Made by a program: the position numbers and the translations under genes
From: Myxococcales bacterium
GTDB taxonomy: Bacteria; Myxococcota; Polyangia; Nannocystales; Nannocystaceae
Length of the DNA: 64,000 nt
Direction of reading: 5' to 3'
NCBI GenBank assembly: GCA_016793465.1
Contig: JAEUJW010000010.1
Span: 62,001-126,000, forward strand
Notes under the pieces: model-generated
Databases searched by the model: none
What the model saw: only the letters and a program-made list of their open reading frames with translations
What the model was told of the DNA's origin: nothing
In this document: one piece after another, positions 7,762 through 16,553 of the stretch
How the letters are laid out: every line of letters begins with the position of its first letter
Position numbering within the stretch: position 1 is the first letter of the stretch

Positions 7762-8103
7762 GGGCGACGGGAGACATCCGTCGCCGACTCGACCTGGAAG
7801 CCTCGCGGGAGGCTCGGCGGACGCGAGCACGCGACACGTGTGAGCCTCTCCTCCCCCTCCCGCACGGCGACCGGTCGCCCGCGGGGGCGAGAGGTCGGAG
7901 CAGGACGCCGCCCCGCGCTCCCTCATCCGACGCCCCGCCCCGCGCGAACCGCGAGACGACGGAGGCGAGATGACGAGCGACACCACGGACCGACGAGCGA
8001 ACCGCAGGCCTCACCCGAGCCCTGCGCCGCCGCGTCGGCCGCGCGTCGTCTCGCCCGCCGATCGGCGCTCGCGGCGGCCTCCGCACGCATCAAGGATCGA
8101 TCC
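7762..8103 (+). other. long leader between riboswitch and first gene; candidate expression platform
   Basis: 342 bases without a convincing gene. A 7-bp hairpin (GCGACGG 7764-7770 with CCGTCGC 7778-7784) follows the aptamer directly. A second pairing (GAGGCTC 7809-7815 with GAGCCTC 7842-7848) ends in a pyrimidine run and could act as a terminator or antiterminator. A frame open from 7840 is Arg/Pro-rich and looks like GC-driven noise. AAGGA at 8092-8096 is the ribosome binding site for the gene at 8104. Confidence 0.5.
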
Positions 8104-8640
8104 ATGACCCTCCCGAGCAAGCTCCTCCCCGCCGCCCTCCTCCTCACCCTGACCGCCTGCGAGTCCGGCGCCGGCACCACCGACGACACCGACACCGCCG
8201 CCTCCACCTCGAGCGGCGACGACACCGGCGCCCCGACCACCGGCGACGCGCCGACCGGCGAGACCGGCGAGGCCACCACCGGCGAGGCCACCACCGGCGC
8301 CGCCGTCGACGAGCCCGCGATCGCCGGCAGCTACACCGACGAGTACGGCTCGATGCACACCATCGACGCCGCGGCCTGGACCATCGACGCCGCGATCTTC
8401 CACCTCGTCGCCGTCGACAACGAGGCCGTCCACCTGGTCGCCCGCAACGACGCCGCCAACATGTACAACCCCGACCTCTACTCGCGCTTCGACTGGCACG
8501 TCGACGGCGACGCCATCTTCTACTGCCAGTCCGCCTTCGACGCCGCCGACGCCGACGCCGCCGAGGCGACCCCCGCGGCCGACGGCGCCGACATGGCGAC
8601 CGGCTGCGGCGGCTTCCCCTGGACCCGCCTCAATCCGTGA
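8104..8640 (+). CDS. lipoprotein, first gene of the B12-riboswitch operon
   Basis: 178 aa. The lipobox is LLTLTAC (Cys19), followed by a Thr/Gly/Asp/Glu linker to about 70 and a compact domain: SYTDEYGSMHTID, SRFDWHVDGDAIFYCQSAFD, TGCGGFPWTRLNP. Two Cys in the domain (YCQ and GCGG) could form a disulfide. I do not know a named family. AAGGA seven bases before the ATG supports the start. It is the first gene after the cobalamin riboswitch and its stop overlaps the next start (GTGA), so it should be made when B12 is scarce. A role in cobalamin or corrinoid capture at the cell surface is inferred from context. Confidence 0.8.
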   Translation: MTLPSKLLPAALLLTLTACESGAGTTDDTDTAASTSSGDDTGAPTTGDAPTGETGEATTGEATTGAAVDEPAIAGSYTDEYGSMHTIDAAAWTIDAAIFHLVAVDNEAVHLVARNDAANMYNPDLYSRFDWHVDGDAIFYCQSAFDAADADAAEATPAADGADMATGCGGFPWTRLNP

Positions 8641-9863
8641 TCCGCATGCGCCGCCGCCTGCCGCTGCTCGGCCTCGCCGCGCTCGCCTGCGACCCGCAGG
8701 CCTCGCCGCCTCGCGACGTCGCCCCGTGCGAGGCTCCGCCCGCGCTCGCCGGGCCGCCGGCGCTCTCGGGCCCGTGCGTCGGCGACGTCGCCGAGCCCAC
8801 GCGCCTGGTGGTGACGACCACCGACTTCGCGACCGGCGCGGTCGGCCTCGTCGACCTGCGCACCGGCGAGGTCACGCCCGACCTCGCGCTCGCCAGCACC
8901 GACGCCAAGCCCTACGTCCACGGCGACCGCGTGTTCGTGCTGCAGCGCTACATGTTCGACGCCCTCGACATCCTCGACGCCGACGACCGGCTCGCCCTGC
9001 TCGGTCAGGTCGGCCTCGTCGTCGACGACGTCCCGAGCACCAACCCCCACGCGGTCGCGCTCGGCCCCGACGGCCGCGCCTACGTCAGCCTGTTCGGCGC
9101 GCCCGGGCTGCAGGTGCTCGACATCGCCGATCCGGCGGCGATCCGCGGCGAGGACCCGATCGACCTGTGCCCGGTCGCCGACGCCGACGGCACGCCCGAG
9201 GCCTCGCTCCTGATCCGCTGCGGCGACACCCTGTTCGTCAGCATCGAGCGCCTCGACCGCGACCGCGGCTTCGCCCTCACCGAGGACCACGACGCACTCG
9301 CCGCCGTCGACCTCGCCAGCGGCCGCCTCCACGACTTCGACCCCGACGCCGACGGCGTGCAGTCGCTGCCGCTGCTCGGCCCGTGGGCCAAGCAGTGGCG
9401 CCTCGATCCGCGGGCCGCCGACGGCCGCGCGATCTACGTGCTCTCGAGCGGCCTCGAGCGCGTCGACCTCGCCGCCGGCGCCAGCGCGTGGGCCGTCGAC
9501 CCCGCGGCGCTGGCCGCCCTCGGCCTGGACGACTACCGCCTGCCGCAGGCCTTCGACCTCGACCGCGACGGCCGCGTCGCCTACCTCGCCGCCTACACCG
9601 CCGACTACGCCGAGGTCCTGCTGCTGCGCGCCGACCTCGAGGCCGACGCTTCCGAGGATAAAATTGAAATTTTCGCCGAGGGTCTGCAGTCCGTCGAGCA
9701 GACCCTCGAGGTCGCCGGCGACACCCTGTGGTTCGGCGATCGCAGCCACGCGGCCGCCGGCCTGCGCGCGTGGGACATCTCCGTCGATCCGCCGACCCCT
9801 CGCTTCGCCGGCGAGCCGCTCGCCACCGGCCTCCCGCCCTACGCCCTGGTCGCCATCCCATGA
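8637..9863 (+). CDS. beta-propeller lipoprotein, BtuG-like candidate
   Basis: 408 aa from the GTG at 8637. An ATG at 8646 is an equally good start. The lipobox is LAALAC (Cys18). The rest is a repeated blade pattern typical of YncE/surface-layer propellers: LVVTTTDFATGAVGLVDLRT, PYVHGDRVFVLQR, NPHAVALGPDGRAYVSLFG, DTLWFGDRS. Bacteroides use a propeller lipoprotein, BtuG, to capture B12 on the surface. Here a propeller lipoprotein sits under a cobalamin riboswitch, so an analogous role is likely but unproved. It is coupled to both neighbours (GTGA before, ATGA after). No TonB receptor is visible in the window. Confidence 0.8.
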   Translation: MIRMRRRLPLLGLAALACDPQASPPRDVAPCEAPPALAGPPALSGPCVGDVAEPTRLVVTTTDFATGAVGLVDLRTGEVTPDLALASTDAKPYVHGDRVFVLQRYMFDALDILDADDRLALLGQVGLVVDDVPSTNPHAVALGPDGRAYVSLFGAPGLQVLDIADPAAIRGEDPIDLCPVADADGTPEASLLIRCGDTLFVSIERLDRDRGFALTEDHDALAAVDLASGRLHDFDPDADGVQSLPLLGPWAKQWRLDPRAADGRAIYVLSSGLERVDLAAGASAWAVDPAALAALGLDDYRLPQAFDLDRDGRVAYLAAYTADYAEVLLLRADLEADASEDKIEIFAEGLQSVEQTLEVAGDTLWFGDRSHAAAGLRAWDISVDPPTPRFAGEPLATGLPPYALVAIP

Positions 9864-10603
9864 AGCACGCGCTCACCCTGTCCTTCGCCCTGCTCTCGGC
9901 CTGCGCCGTCGCCGACGAGGCCGACGAGTCCGCCGGCAGCAGCGAGACCGGCGACACCGCGACCACCGGCGAGCCCGCCGTCGTCGACGACCTCGACCGC
10001 AGCCCCGTCGCGCACGTGTGCGCGCCCGGCGAGGCCGCGAGCGACGCGTTCGCCGACTGCGTCGAGTCGTTCCGCCCCGGCGACGCCAGCTTCGGCCACG
10101 ACATGCTGCCCGACGTCGTGCTCGGCCCCCCGCGCGGCGGCGGCAAGGCCAGCGGCGGCCTCGACGTCGCCTCGCTCGGCTGCGACGGCGTCATCACCCT
10201 CCACTTCGACGATCCGGCGCTCGTCGACGGCCCCGGCCCCGACCTCATCGTGTTCGAGAACGCCTTCGACAGCGGCTCGTCGAACTTCATCGAGCCCGCG
10301 CGCGTGCTCGTCAGCGCCGACGGCGTCGACTGGCGCGCCTTCCCCTGCGACCCCGCGCAGGCCGTCCCGCGCGGCTGCGCCGGCCTCACGCCGGTGCTCT
10401 CGTCGCCCGCCAACGGCGTCGACCCGACCGACCCCGCCGTCGCCGGCGGCGACGCCTTCGACCTCGCCGACGTCGGCCTCACGCGGGCCCGCTACGTCCG
10501 CATCGTCGACGTCGGCCTCGCGCACTTCGGCCAGGACACCTGGTGCGGCGGCGCCGGCGGCGGCTTCGACCTCGACGCCGTCGCCGCCGTCCCGCGCGGC
10601 TGA
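9860..10603 (+). CDS. cell-surface lipoprotein, third gene of the B12-riboswitch operon
   Basis: 247 aa. The lipobox is ALLSAC (Cys15). After a short acidic/Thr linker comes a beta-rich domain with GCDGVITLHFDDPALVDG, PGPDLIVFENAFDSG, EPARVLVSADGVDWRAFPCD, AGGDAFDLADVGL, ARYVRIVDVG and GGFDLDAVAAV. I recognise this as a recurring cell-surface protein family often found beside corrinoid-uptake genes; the ENAF and FDLDAV blocks are its hallmarks. The ATG overlaps the previous stop (ATGA). Co-regulation by the riboswitch suggests cobalamin binding or handover. A general carbohydrate-binding-like surface role is the alternative. Confidence 0.78.
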   Translation: MKHALTLSFALLSACAVADEADESAGSSETGDTATTGEPAVVDDLDRSPVAHVCAPGEAASDAFADCVESFRPGDASFGHDMLPDVVLGPPRGGGKASGGLDVASLGCDGVITLHFDDPALVDGPGPDLIVFENAFDSGSSNFIEPARVLVSADGVDWRAFPCDPAQAVPRGCAGLTPVLSSPANGVDPTDPAVAGGDAFDLADVGLTRARYVRIVDVGLAHFGQDTWCGGAGGGFDLDAVAAVPRG

Positions 10604-10739
10604 CGGCGCGACTGACGGCGAGCGACGCGGGCGCGAGCGCGCGAGCGCACGCGTTCGAGCCGGCCCATGCCGACGAACGCTCGCGGTGTAGGGCCCGGAC
10701 GTCGGCCGGCGTTGGGGAGTGGCATCATCGCCAGGGGTC

Positions 10740-11537
10740 ATGACTTCCATGCCAGCTCGCACCGCCTCCGTCCTCGCCCTCCTGCTGGCCGCCTGCGCCG
10801 CGTGGGAGACCACCACGCCGTCGACCGCGCCGCCGCCCGCCGAGAGCCCGAAGCCCTCGCACTACGCCCCGCCGCCGGACGATCCGCCGGCCGAGCCCCA
10901 GCCCGAGGTCGAGCCCGAGCCGCAGCCCGAGCCGCAGCCCGAGCCGACCTCCTCGCCGATCGTCACCTCGCCGGTGACCCGGCTGCAGGTCGCGATCGCC
11001 TCGGTGCAGCTGCTCGACGACTGCCCCGACCCCGCGCCCGCGCCGCAGAGCGCCCCGGCGCCGGCCGCCGCGGGCAAGGCGATCCCCGCCGCTGCGAGCG
11101 AGATGGCCTCGGAGCACTCGTCGATGCAGAAGCGGCCGGGCGGCGACTACCGCCGCATGTGCTCGCAGTCGACGGTGCAGCTGTCGGTCCAGGCCGACGG
11201 CGTGCAGCCGTTCAAGATCGAGGCGGTGCGTGTGCTCGCGGCCAGCGGCAAGAAGGTCGTCGGCGCCACCCGGCTGCGCGCGCCGACCACCTGGGACGAC
11301 GCGAGCGGGACCTACGGCGCGTGGCAGGAGCACACGGCCGCGGGCAAGGCCCTGAACGTCAGCTACAAGATGAGCGACCTCGAGCTCGACGACGCCGCCG
11401 ACAAGCTGAGCGGCGACAAGTTCAACACCTTCAGCGGCCCGTTCGTGCTCGAGCTCGTGGTCTCGGCCGGCGGCAAGCGCAAGACCGTGCGCTCGCCCGA
11501 GTTCACGCGCGAGCCGCCGCACGTGATGGTGACCTGA
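10740..11537 (+). CDS. lipoprotein of unknown function with Pro-Glu linker
   Basis: 265 aa. The lipobox is LLLAAC (Cys19). A Pro/Glu linker (EPEPQPEPQPEP, about 50-72) is followed by a soluble domain that begins VTRLQVAIASVQLLDDCPD and ends in KRKTVRSPEFTREPPHVMVT. The beta-strand pattern after about 140 (STVQLSVQADGVQPFKIEAVRVL) suggests an Ig-like or C2-like fold. AGGGG lies just upstream of the ATG at 10740; the ATG at 10749 and one farther upstream are alternatives. It is separated from the B12 operon by 136 bases, so operon membership is doubtful. Confidence 0.7.
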   Translation: MTSMPARTASVLALLLAACAAWETTTPSTAPPPAESPKPSHYAPPPDDPPAEPQPEVEPEPQPEPQPEPTSSPIVTSPVTRLQVAIASVQLLDDCPDPAPAPQSAPAPAAAGKAIPAAASEMASEHSSMQKRPGGDYRRMCSQSTVQLSVQADGVQPFKIEAVRVLAASGKKVVGATRLRAPTTWDDASGTYGAWQEHTAAGKALNVSYKMSDLELDDAADKLSGDKFNTFSGPFVLELVVSAGGKRKTVRSPEFTREPPHVMVT

Positions 11538-11618
11538 GCCGCCCGCGCCGCCCCGACGCGTCGGCCCGGTCGCGCCCGCCGCAGGCGACGGTGACGACCG
11601 GGCCGCTCGCCGCTCCGC

Positions 11619-13898
11619 TCACGGCACGTTGGGCGCGCCGGGCGTCGGCGTCGAGGACAGCGCCCAGTCGGTGGCCGCGTTGTTGCCGTCGTAGCCGTTC
11701 GGCAGGCGGGACAGCGAGCCCGTGGCCGAGTCGCCGGTCGGGAACGCCATGCCCTCGACGAGGTTGACGCCCGTGCCGATGCCGGTGACGTTGGTGTTGG
11801 TCATCGAGCCCTCGTACGACAGCGAGTCGAGGCGCGTCTTGGTCACGGTGTTGACGAGCGCCACGCCGTCGGGGTCGCCGTTTTGCACGATATTGTCGGC
11901 GATGACCATGCCGAGCTTGATCGCGCCGACCGGGACCATCACCGCCGCGTTGCCGACGACCAGGTACTGCCCGGGGTTGAGCATGCCGGCCGACGACAGG
12001 TCGACCACCAGGTAGGTGTTGTTGTTCGAGCCGTTGACGAGCACCAGCGTGTGGTTTGCCAGGGCGATCGGCGCGTTGGTGGTGTTGAGGATCTCGATGA
12101 ACTCGCCAGTGTCGGTGCCGGGCGTGTCGTAGTCGACCTCGTTGATCACCAGGCCGGCGACCGAGCACGGCTTGCACATGTTCTGGCCGCCGCCGCAGTC
12201 GACCGCCGTCTCGCCGGCGTTCTTGATGCCGTCGCTGCAGCTCGGCAGCTTGCAGAGGTTGCTGCAGGCGTCGTCGTTGACCTGGTTCTCGTCGTCGCAC
12301 TGCTCGGTCCCGCCGCCGGCGTTGAACACGCTGCCGTCGCCGCACACCGCGTTCTTGCACTCGGCCGTGCAGGCGTCGTTGTCGGCGAGGTTGTCGTCGT
12401 CGCACTCCTCGCCGGCCTGCTTGAAGCCGTCGCCGCAGGCCGGCAGCGTGCACGACAGCGTGCACATGCCCTCGTTGCTGTTGTCCGCGCCGAGGTCGCA
12501 CTCCTCGTCGTTCTGCTTGATGCCGTCGCCGCAGCCGGGCGGCTTGCAGGCGGTCGTGCACTCGTCGTTGTTGTCGAGGTCGCCGTCGTCGCAGGCCTCG
12601 CCGGGGCCGACGTCGCCGTCGCCGCAGTAGTTGTCCTTGCAGTCGGCCTTGCAGGCCTTGCCCGGGCCGTTGTTGGCGCCGTCGTCGCACTGCTCGGTCC
12701 CGCCGGGGCCGTCGAACAGCAGGCCGTCGCCGCACACCGCGTCCTTGCAACCGCTCGTGCACGCGTTGTTGTCGCCGTTGGACCCGCCCTCGTCGCACTC
12801 CTCGCCCTCGCTCGGCTGGTGCTGGCCGTCGCCGCAGGCCGGCAGCTTGCACGCGTCGGTGCAGCCGTCGTCGTTGTCGCCGTTGGCCCCGTCGTCGCAG
12901 TCCTCGCCCGGGTCCGTCACGCTGTTGCCGCACTCCTCGAGCATGCACATGGCCGAGCAGCTGTCGCCGGGCTCGAGGTTGCCGTCGTCGCAGGCCTCGA
13001 TCGGCGACACGTCGCCGTCGCCGCAGATGTTCTCGGCGCAGCTCGCGTTGCACAGCTGGCCGGGGCCGTTGTTCATGCCGTCGTCGCACTGCTCGGTGCC
13101 GCCGGGGCCGTCGAACACGTGGCTGTCGCCGCAGATCGCGGCGGCGCACTCGGTCGTGCAGACCGCGTTGTCGGCGTTGTCGACCCCGTCGTCGCACTCC
13201 TCGCCGGCGTCGGGCTGGAGGAACCCGTCGCTGCAGGTCGCCGCCGTGCAGGCGTTGGTGCACAGGTCGGTGTTGTCGGCGTTGCCGTCGTCGCAGGCCT
13301 CGGCCGGGTCGACCATGCCGTCGCCGCAGGTGCTGGCCACGCAGGCGTTCGAGCACTCGTCGTCGTCGACGTCGTTGCCGTCGTCGCAGCCCTCGCCCGG
13401 GCCGACCAGGCCGTCGCCGCACGCCGCGTTGGTGCAGGCGCTGGTGCAGCTGTTCATGTCGCCGTTGTCGGCCCCGTCGTCGCACTCCTCCTGCGGGCCG
13501 AGGTCGCCGTCGCCGCACTTGTTGAGCACGCAGTCGGCCGTGCAGCTCATGCCCGGGCCGTTGTTCGCGCCGTCGTCGCACTCCTCCTCGCCGTTGGTCA
13601 CGCCGTCGCCGCACACCGGGTCGCCGCCGGTCGTGGTGTCGGGGTCGGTGGTCCCGCTCGACGTGCCCGGGTCGGACGTCACCGGCTCGCCGGTGGTCGT
13701 GGTCGACGACGTCGGGGGCTCGCTGGTGGTCGGCGGCTCGCCGGTCGAGGTCGGCGTCGTCGTCGCGCCGGCGGAGGTGTCCTGCTCGCCGCTGCTGGTG
13801 TCGTCGCCGTCGACGGGCGGGTCGGCGGGACAGCCCGCGAGCCACAGACAGCCGGTCAGACCGAGGAAACCACGCAGCGCAGAATGAAGTTTTTTCAT
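11619..13898 (-). CDS. cysteine-rich-repeat lipoprotein with C-terminal lamin-tail domain
   Basis: 759 aa. The lipobox is LAGC (Cys23), followed by a Thr/Ser-rich linker to about 95. Next come about 14 copies of the myxobacterial disulfide repeat (pattern CGDG...EECDDGN...C...C, 30-36 residues each) and one degenerate copy ending CSDGIKNAGETAVDC...CKPC. The last 180 residues form a lamin-tail (LTD) domain: LVINEVDYDTPGTDTGEFIE, LANHTLVLVNG, PGQYLVVGN, ending SSTPTPGAPNVP. The architecture is a stiff disulfide stalk that displays a terminal domain outside the cell. LTD domains often occur with nucleases or adhesive surface proteins. The ligand is unknown. It is transcribed alone. Confidence 0.9.
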   Translation of the reverse strand: MKKLHSALRGFLGLTGCLWLAGCPADPPVDGDDTSSGEQDTSAGATTTPTSTGEPPTTSEPPTSSTTTTGEPVTSDPGTSSGTTDPDTTTGGDPVCGDGVTNGEEECDDGANNGPGMSCTADCVLNKCGDGDLGPQEECDDGADNGDMNSCTSACTNAACGDGLVGPGEGCDDGNDVDDDECSNACVASTCGDGMVDPAEACDDGNADNTDLCTNACTAATCSDGFLQPDAGEECDDGVDNADNAVCTTECAAAICGDSHVFDGPGGTEQCDDGMNNGPGQLCNASCAENICGDGDVSPIEACDDGNLEPGDSCSAMCMLEECGNSVTDPGEDCDDGANGDNDDGCTDACKLPACGDGQHQPSEGEECDEGGSNGDNNACTSGCKDAVCGDGLLFDGPGGTEQCDDGANNGPGKACKADCKDNYCGDGDVGPGEACDDGDLDNNDECTTACKPPGCGDGIKQNDEECDLGADNSNEGMCTLSCTLPACGDGFKQAGEECDDDNLADNDACTAECKNAVCGDGSVFNAGGGTEQCDDENQVNDDACSNLCKLPSCSDGIKNAGETAVDCGGGQNMCKPCSVAGLVINEVDYDTPGTDTGEFIEILNTTNAPIALANHTLVLVNGSNNNTYLVVDLSSAGMLNPGQYLVVGNAAVMVPVGAIKLGMVIADNIVQNGDPDGVALVNTVTKTRLDSLSYEGSMTNTNVTGIGTGVNLVEGMAFPTGDSATGSLSRLPNGYDGNNAATDWALSSTPTPGAPNVP

Positions 13899-13966
13899 GT
13901 CAATCGACCCTCGCCTCTCTCGGCGCGGACGCTACCACTACCCGGCGGAGCCGGTCTACGCGCCGA

Positions 13967-14590
13967 TCAGGCGGTGGTGATCAGCGAGGCCGGCAGGTGG
14001 CCGGTGTCGTTGTAGCTGATCACCGCCTCGAAGCCCTCGGGGTACACGCGCAGCTCGGTGATGCCGCAGTGGCAGCAGTCGAAGCGGCTCCAGGCCTCGT
14101 ACGGCAGGCGTAACGTGCTCGTGACGAGGTAGCGGATCAGGTTGCCGTGGGTGAACACCACGCAGACGTTGGTCTGCCGCGGCGGACGGAAGAACCGCTC
14201 GCGCACGCGTTCGACCTGGCGCACCGTGATGGCCCGCTCCTCCGGGGTGGTGAACGGCAGCCCGGGGTGGGCCCCGAACTCGGCCACGCGGTCCGGGTCG
14301 AGCAGCGGCAGCACCTCGTGGAGGTACGGCTTGACCTTGATGCGGTCGATCGACAGCTCGTGCGCGGCGATCTCCGCGGTCTGCAGGGCCCGCGGCCACG
14401 GGCTGGCGAACAGCCCCTCGAACTTGCCCTGGGCCGCCTCGAGCAGCTGGACCAGGCGCCGGCCGGTGCGGGCGGCCTGCCGCCGACCGAGCGCGGTCAG
14501 GCCCCACACGGTGTCGCCCTGATCGCCGGTGCGCTCGTAGTGGCCGTGCCGCACCAGCAGGATCCGGCTGTAGACGACGTCGAGGCTCAT
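13967..14590 (-). CDS. histidine phosphatase family protein
   Basis: 207 aa. The phosphohistidine motif is LLVRHGHYE (His17), with the second half VVFTHGNLIRYL and the typical TALGRRQAARTGRRL and SPWPRALQTAEI. By family it is a phosphoglycerate-mutase-like phosphatase; the substrate is not readable from sequence. The start MSLDVVYSRILLVRHG is chosen because its ATG overlaps the stop of the GIY-YIG gene (ATGA) and puts the RHG motif near the N-terminus. A longer frame upstream lies inside that gene. It forms a two-gene unit with the GIY-YIG protein. Confidence 0.88.
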   Translation of the reverse strand: MSLDVVYSRILLVRHGHYERTGDQGDTVWGLTALGRRQAARTGRRLVQLLEAAQGKFEGLFASPWPRALQTAEIAAHELSIDRIKVKPYLHEVLPLLDPDRVAEFGAHPGLPFTTPEERAITVRQVERVRERFFRPPRQTNVCVVFTHGNLIRYLVTSTLRLPYEAWSRFDCCHCGITELRVYPEGFEAVISYNDTGHLPASLITTA

Positions 14591-14916
14591 GGCTCGGCCG
14601 GGGAGCCTTGTATCACGGGCGGGACCACCGCGCGACGGCGAAGCGCACGCCACAGGCGCTCATCGCCGGCGACCAGGCGCTCCTTGTCGCGGCGACACAG
14701 CGCCTTGATCGCCCACTCGAGCTGCCGCGCCGCCCGCGGGGGCTGGCGCCGACGCTGCCAGACGACGACGACGGGCCGCCGGGAGCGGGTGTAGCGGGCC
14801 CCGACGCCGCGGTTGTGGGCGTCGATCCGGGCCTCGAGGTCGCGCGCGATCCCGGCGTAGAGGCTGCCGTCGGCGCAGCGCACGAGGTACACCGTCCAGG
14901 TGGTGGTGCCGGGCAC
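14587..14916 (-). CDS. GIY-YIG nuclease-domain protein (UPF0213/YhbQ type)
   Basis: 109 aa. The GIY-YIG core is VYLVRCADGSLYAGIARDLEARIDAHNRG, with the usual following GARYTRSRRPV and an ARQLEWAIKAL helix. The second GIY element is YAG instead of YIG, as in many small bacterial members. The Arg and Glu expected for the fold are present. The function of the small family is poorly known; weak nuclease activity is reported for relatives. The GTG start has no Shine-Dalgarno but TAGGAT lies six bases upstream (14923-14928), suggesting a leaderless mRNA. The stop overlaps the phosphatase ATG. Confidence 0.88.
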   Translation of the reverse strand: MPGTTTWTVYLVRCADGSLYAGIARDLEARIDAHNRGVGARYTRSRRPVVVVWQRRRQPPRAARQLEWAIKALCRRDKERLVAGDERLWRALRRRAVVPPVIQGSPAEP

Positions 14917-15096
14917 CCGGCGATCCTACACGCGGCGGCGACCGGGCACGACCGGCTCGCTGCCGATGCAACGAGAATCCGCGGACCGCCGGTCCTCGCC
15001 GACCTCGGCCGCGGCGGAGACAGACGCCCCGCCAGAGCGCGCCGCGACGCAAACGCTGCGACGATCACGACCTGCGAACGCGGGCACGCTGTCGCC

Positions 15097-15420
15097 GTGA
15101 CCGCCGCTCCCGACGAGCACCCGGTGACGCCCGACGGCCGCTACTTCGTGGTCCGCGGCCGCCTGTGGCGCCGCGCGAACCCCGAGCTCCCGCCCGCGCG
15201 CCGCGAGCAGCTGGTCCACGAGCTCATGGCCGCCCGCCGGGCCGTGCGCGCGGCCAGGGCCTCCGGCGAGGGCCTGGCCGAGGCCCGCCGCCGGGTCGAC
15301 CGCGCCAAGCGAGGCCTCGGCGAGCGCGGGCCGGTGTGGTGGACCGACGGCGCGCCCGACTACAACCGCCGCATGGTCGCCAACACGCCCTACGCCGAGT
15401 GGTTCGCCGACCGCGAGTGA
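15097..15420 (+). CDS. conserved small basic protein of unknown function
   Basis: 107 aa, GTG start. The sequence RYFVVRGRLWRRANPELP, then a helical HELMAARRAVRAAR stretch and the tail GPVWWTDGAPDYNRRMVANT is a pattern I recall from a conserved, uncharacterised bacterial family. There is no signal peptide, membrane segment or metal motif. The frame extends far upstream, but the coding pattern begins only here. It is convergent with the ferredoxin reductase gene, 13 bases from its stop. Confidence 0.72.
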   Translation: MTAAPDEHPVTPDGRYFVVRGRLWRRANPELPPARREQLVHELMAARRAVRAARASGEGLAEARRRVDRAKRGLGERGPVWWTDGAPDYNRRMVANTPYAEWFADRE

Positions 15421-15433
15421 CCGGCGCGCGGCC

Positions 15434-16384
15434 TCAGGAGGCTGCCTGCGCCCGCGCGGCCCGGAACGCGGCCTTCAGCGCCTCGACGCGCGGCGCGTCC
15501 TCGAGGTCGATCGGCGGCACGGTGTCGTAGGCCTCGTAGAAGATCGTCGGCTTCAGGTCGTCGGCGATCTCGAGGGCGCGGCGGATCTTGCGGTTGTCGG
15601 GCACGAACCCGCGGGGCACCAGCTGCTCGATGCACGTGCCGATGGTGCCCTGCAGCCCGCAGATCAGGATCTGCACCTTGCTCGGCAGGAACTCGCCGCG
15701 CCCGAGCCCGATCGCCTGCTCGAGCCCGTCGATGCGGTCCGGGGCGAAGAACGACTCGGCGCGGCCGACGTGCCCGCGCCAGTCGGGGCAGGCCTTGGGC
15801 CGGCTCACCGTAGGCAGGTACTTCAGCCCGTGCTTCGCGACCAGCGCGTCGAGCTCGTCGCGGTAGCCGAGGTCGGCCTCGTAGCTGACCCCGTGGATGA
15901 TCACGTAGTCGGCGAGCGAGCGGCCCGGGTCGCGGTTGATCTCGCTGCGCACCATCGACAAGAACGGCGCCAGCCCGGTGCCCGCGGCCACGCACACCTT
16001 CAGCCGCGGGTCGCCGACCCCGGTGGTGTCCTCGACCGTGAACTTGCCGGTCGGGTGCACGCGCACGTACATGCGGTCGCCGGCCTTGCGGGTCCACAGC
16101 AGGTGGGTGAACGGGTTCTCGCTCTCCGGCTTCTCGACGAAGCGGATGTAGAACTCGACGAGGTCGCGGCGCTCCGGCGCCGACGCGATCGACATCGGCC
16201 GGCGCACGCCGCCGAGCTCCGGCTTCACCTCGTTGTTGAGCCCGAGCACCATGTACTGGCCCGGCACGAACCACGAGCCCTCGCCCGGCAGCCGGTCGTC
16301 GGGCTTGATGCGGAACACCCCGAGGGCCGGCGTCAGGTCCTCGCGTTCGACGAGCGTTGCGTTGTACTCGAGCGGTTTGGCCAT
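15434..16384 (-). CDS. ferredoxin-NADP reductase-type flavoprotein
   Basis: 316 aa. FAD-binding segment: RRPMSIASAPERRDLVEFYI (RxxS plus SIASAP). NAD(P)-binding half: KVCVAAGTGLAPFLSMVRSE, IIHGVSYEADLGYRDEL, and the C-terminal ICGLQGTIGTCIEQL. This fits a bacterial FNR that exchanges electrons between NADPH and ferredoxin or flavodoxin in the cytoplasm. It could feed redox enzymes such as P450s or radical SAM proteins, but nothing in the adjacent genes ties it to one. It is read alone; a terpene synthase lies 169 bases upstream on the same strand. Confidence 0.9.
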   Translation of the reverse strand: MAKPLEYNATLVEREDLTPALGVFRIKPDDRLPGEGSWFVPGQYMVLGLNNEVKPELGGVRRPMSIASAPERRDLVEFYIRFVEKPESENPFTHLLWTRKAGDRMYVRVHPTGKFTVEDTTGVGDPRLKVCVAAGTGLAPFLSMVRSEINRDPGRSLADYVIIHGVSYEADLGYRDELDALVAKHGLKYLPTVSRPKACPDWRGHVGRAESFFAPDRIDGLEQAIGLGRGEFLPSKVQILICGLQGTIGTCIEQLVPRGFVPDNRKIRRALEIADDLKPTIFYEAYDTVPPIDLEDAPRVEALKAAFRAARAQAAS

Positions 16385-16553
16385 CGGCGGGCATCATGCC
16401 CGAGCGCCGCGGCCCGCGCCAAGGGATCCGCGCGCATCCGCCACCTCGCCCCGATCGCCGCGATAACGCCGTTCCCGGGCGCGCCGCGGTTCATCGGCGG
16501 CCCACCGCGAGTTTCGCCCGCCGCCTCCGGGCCCCCGCGGACCCGGCCGACGC

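Noticed and set aside
7840..8103. Longer start for the first B12-operon lipoprotein
   Set aside because: It would place an Arg/Pro/Ala-rich stretch before a perfect lipoprotein signal; AAGGA seven bases before ATG 8104 supports the shorter form.
11619..13898. Long plus-strand open frames opposite the cysteine-repeat genes, appearing as Ser/Pro/His-rich or Val/Ala-rich repeats
   Set aside because: They are antisense images of the Cys/Asp/Gly codon repeat; the minus-strand frame has signal peptide, disulfide repeats and a lamin-tail domain.
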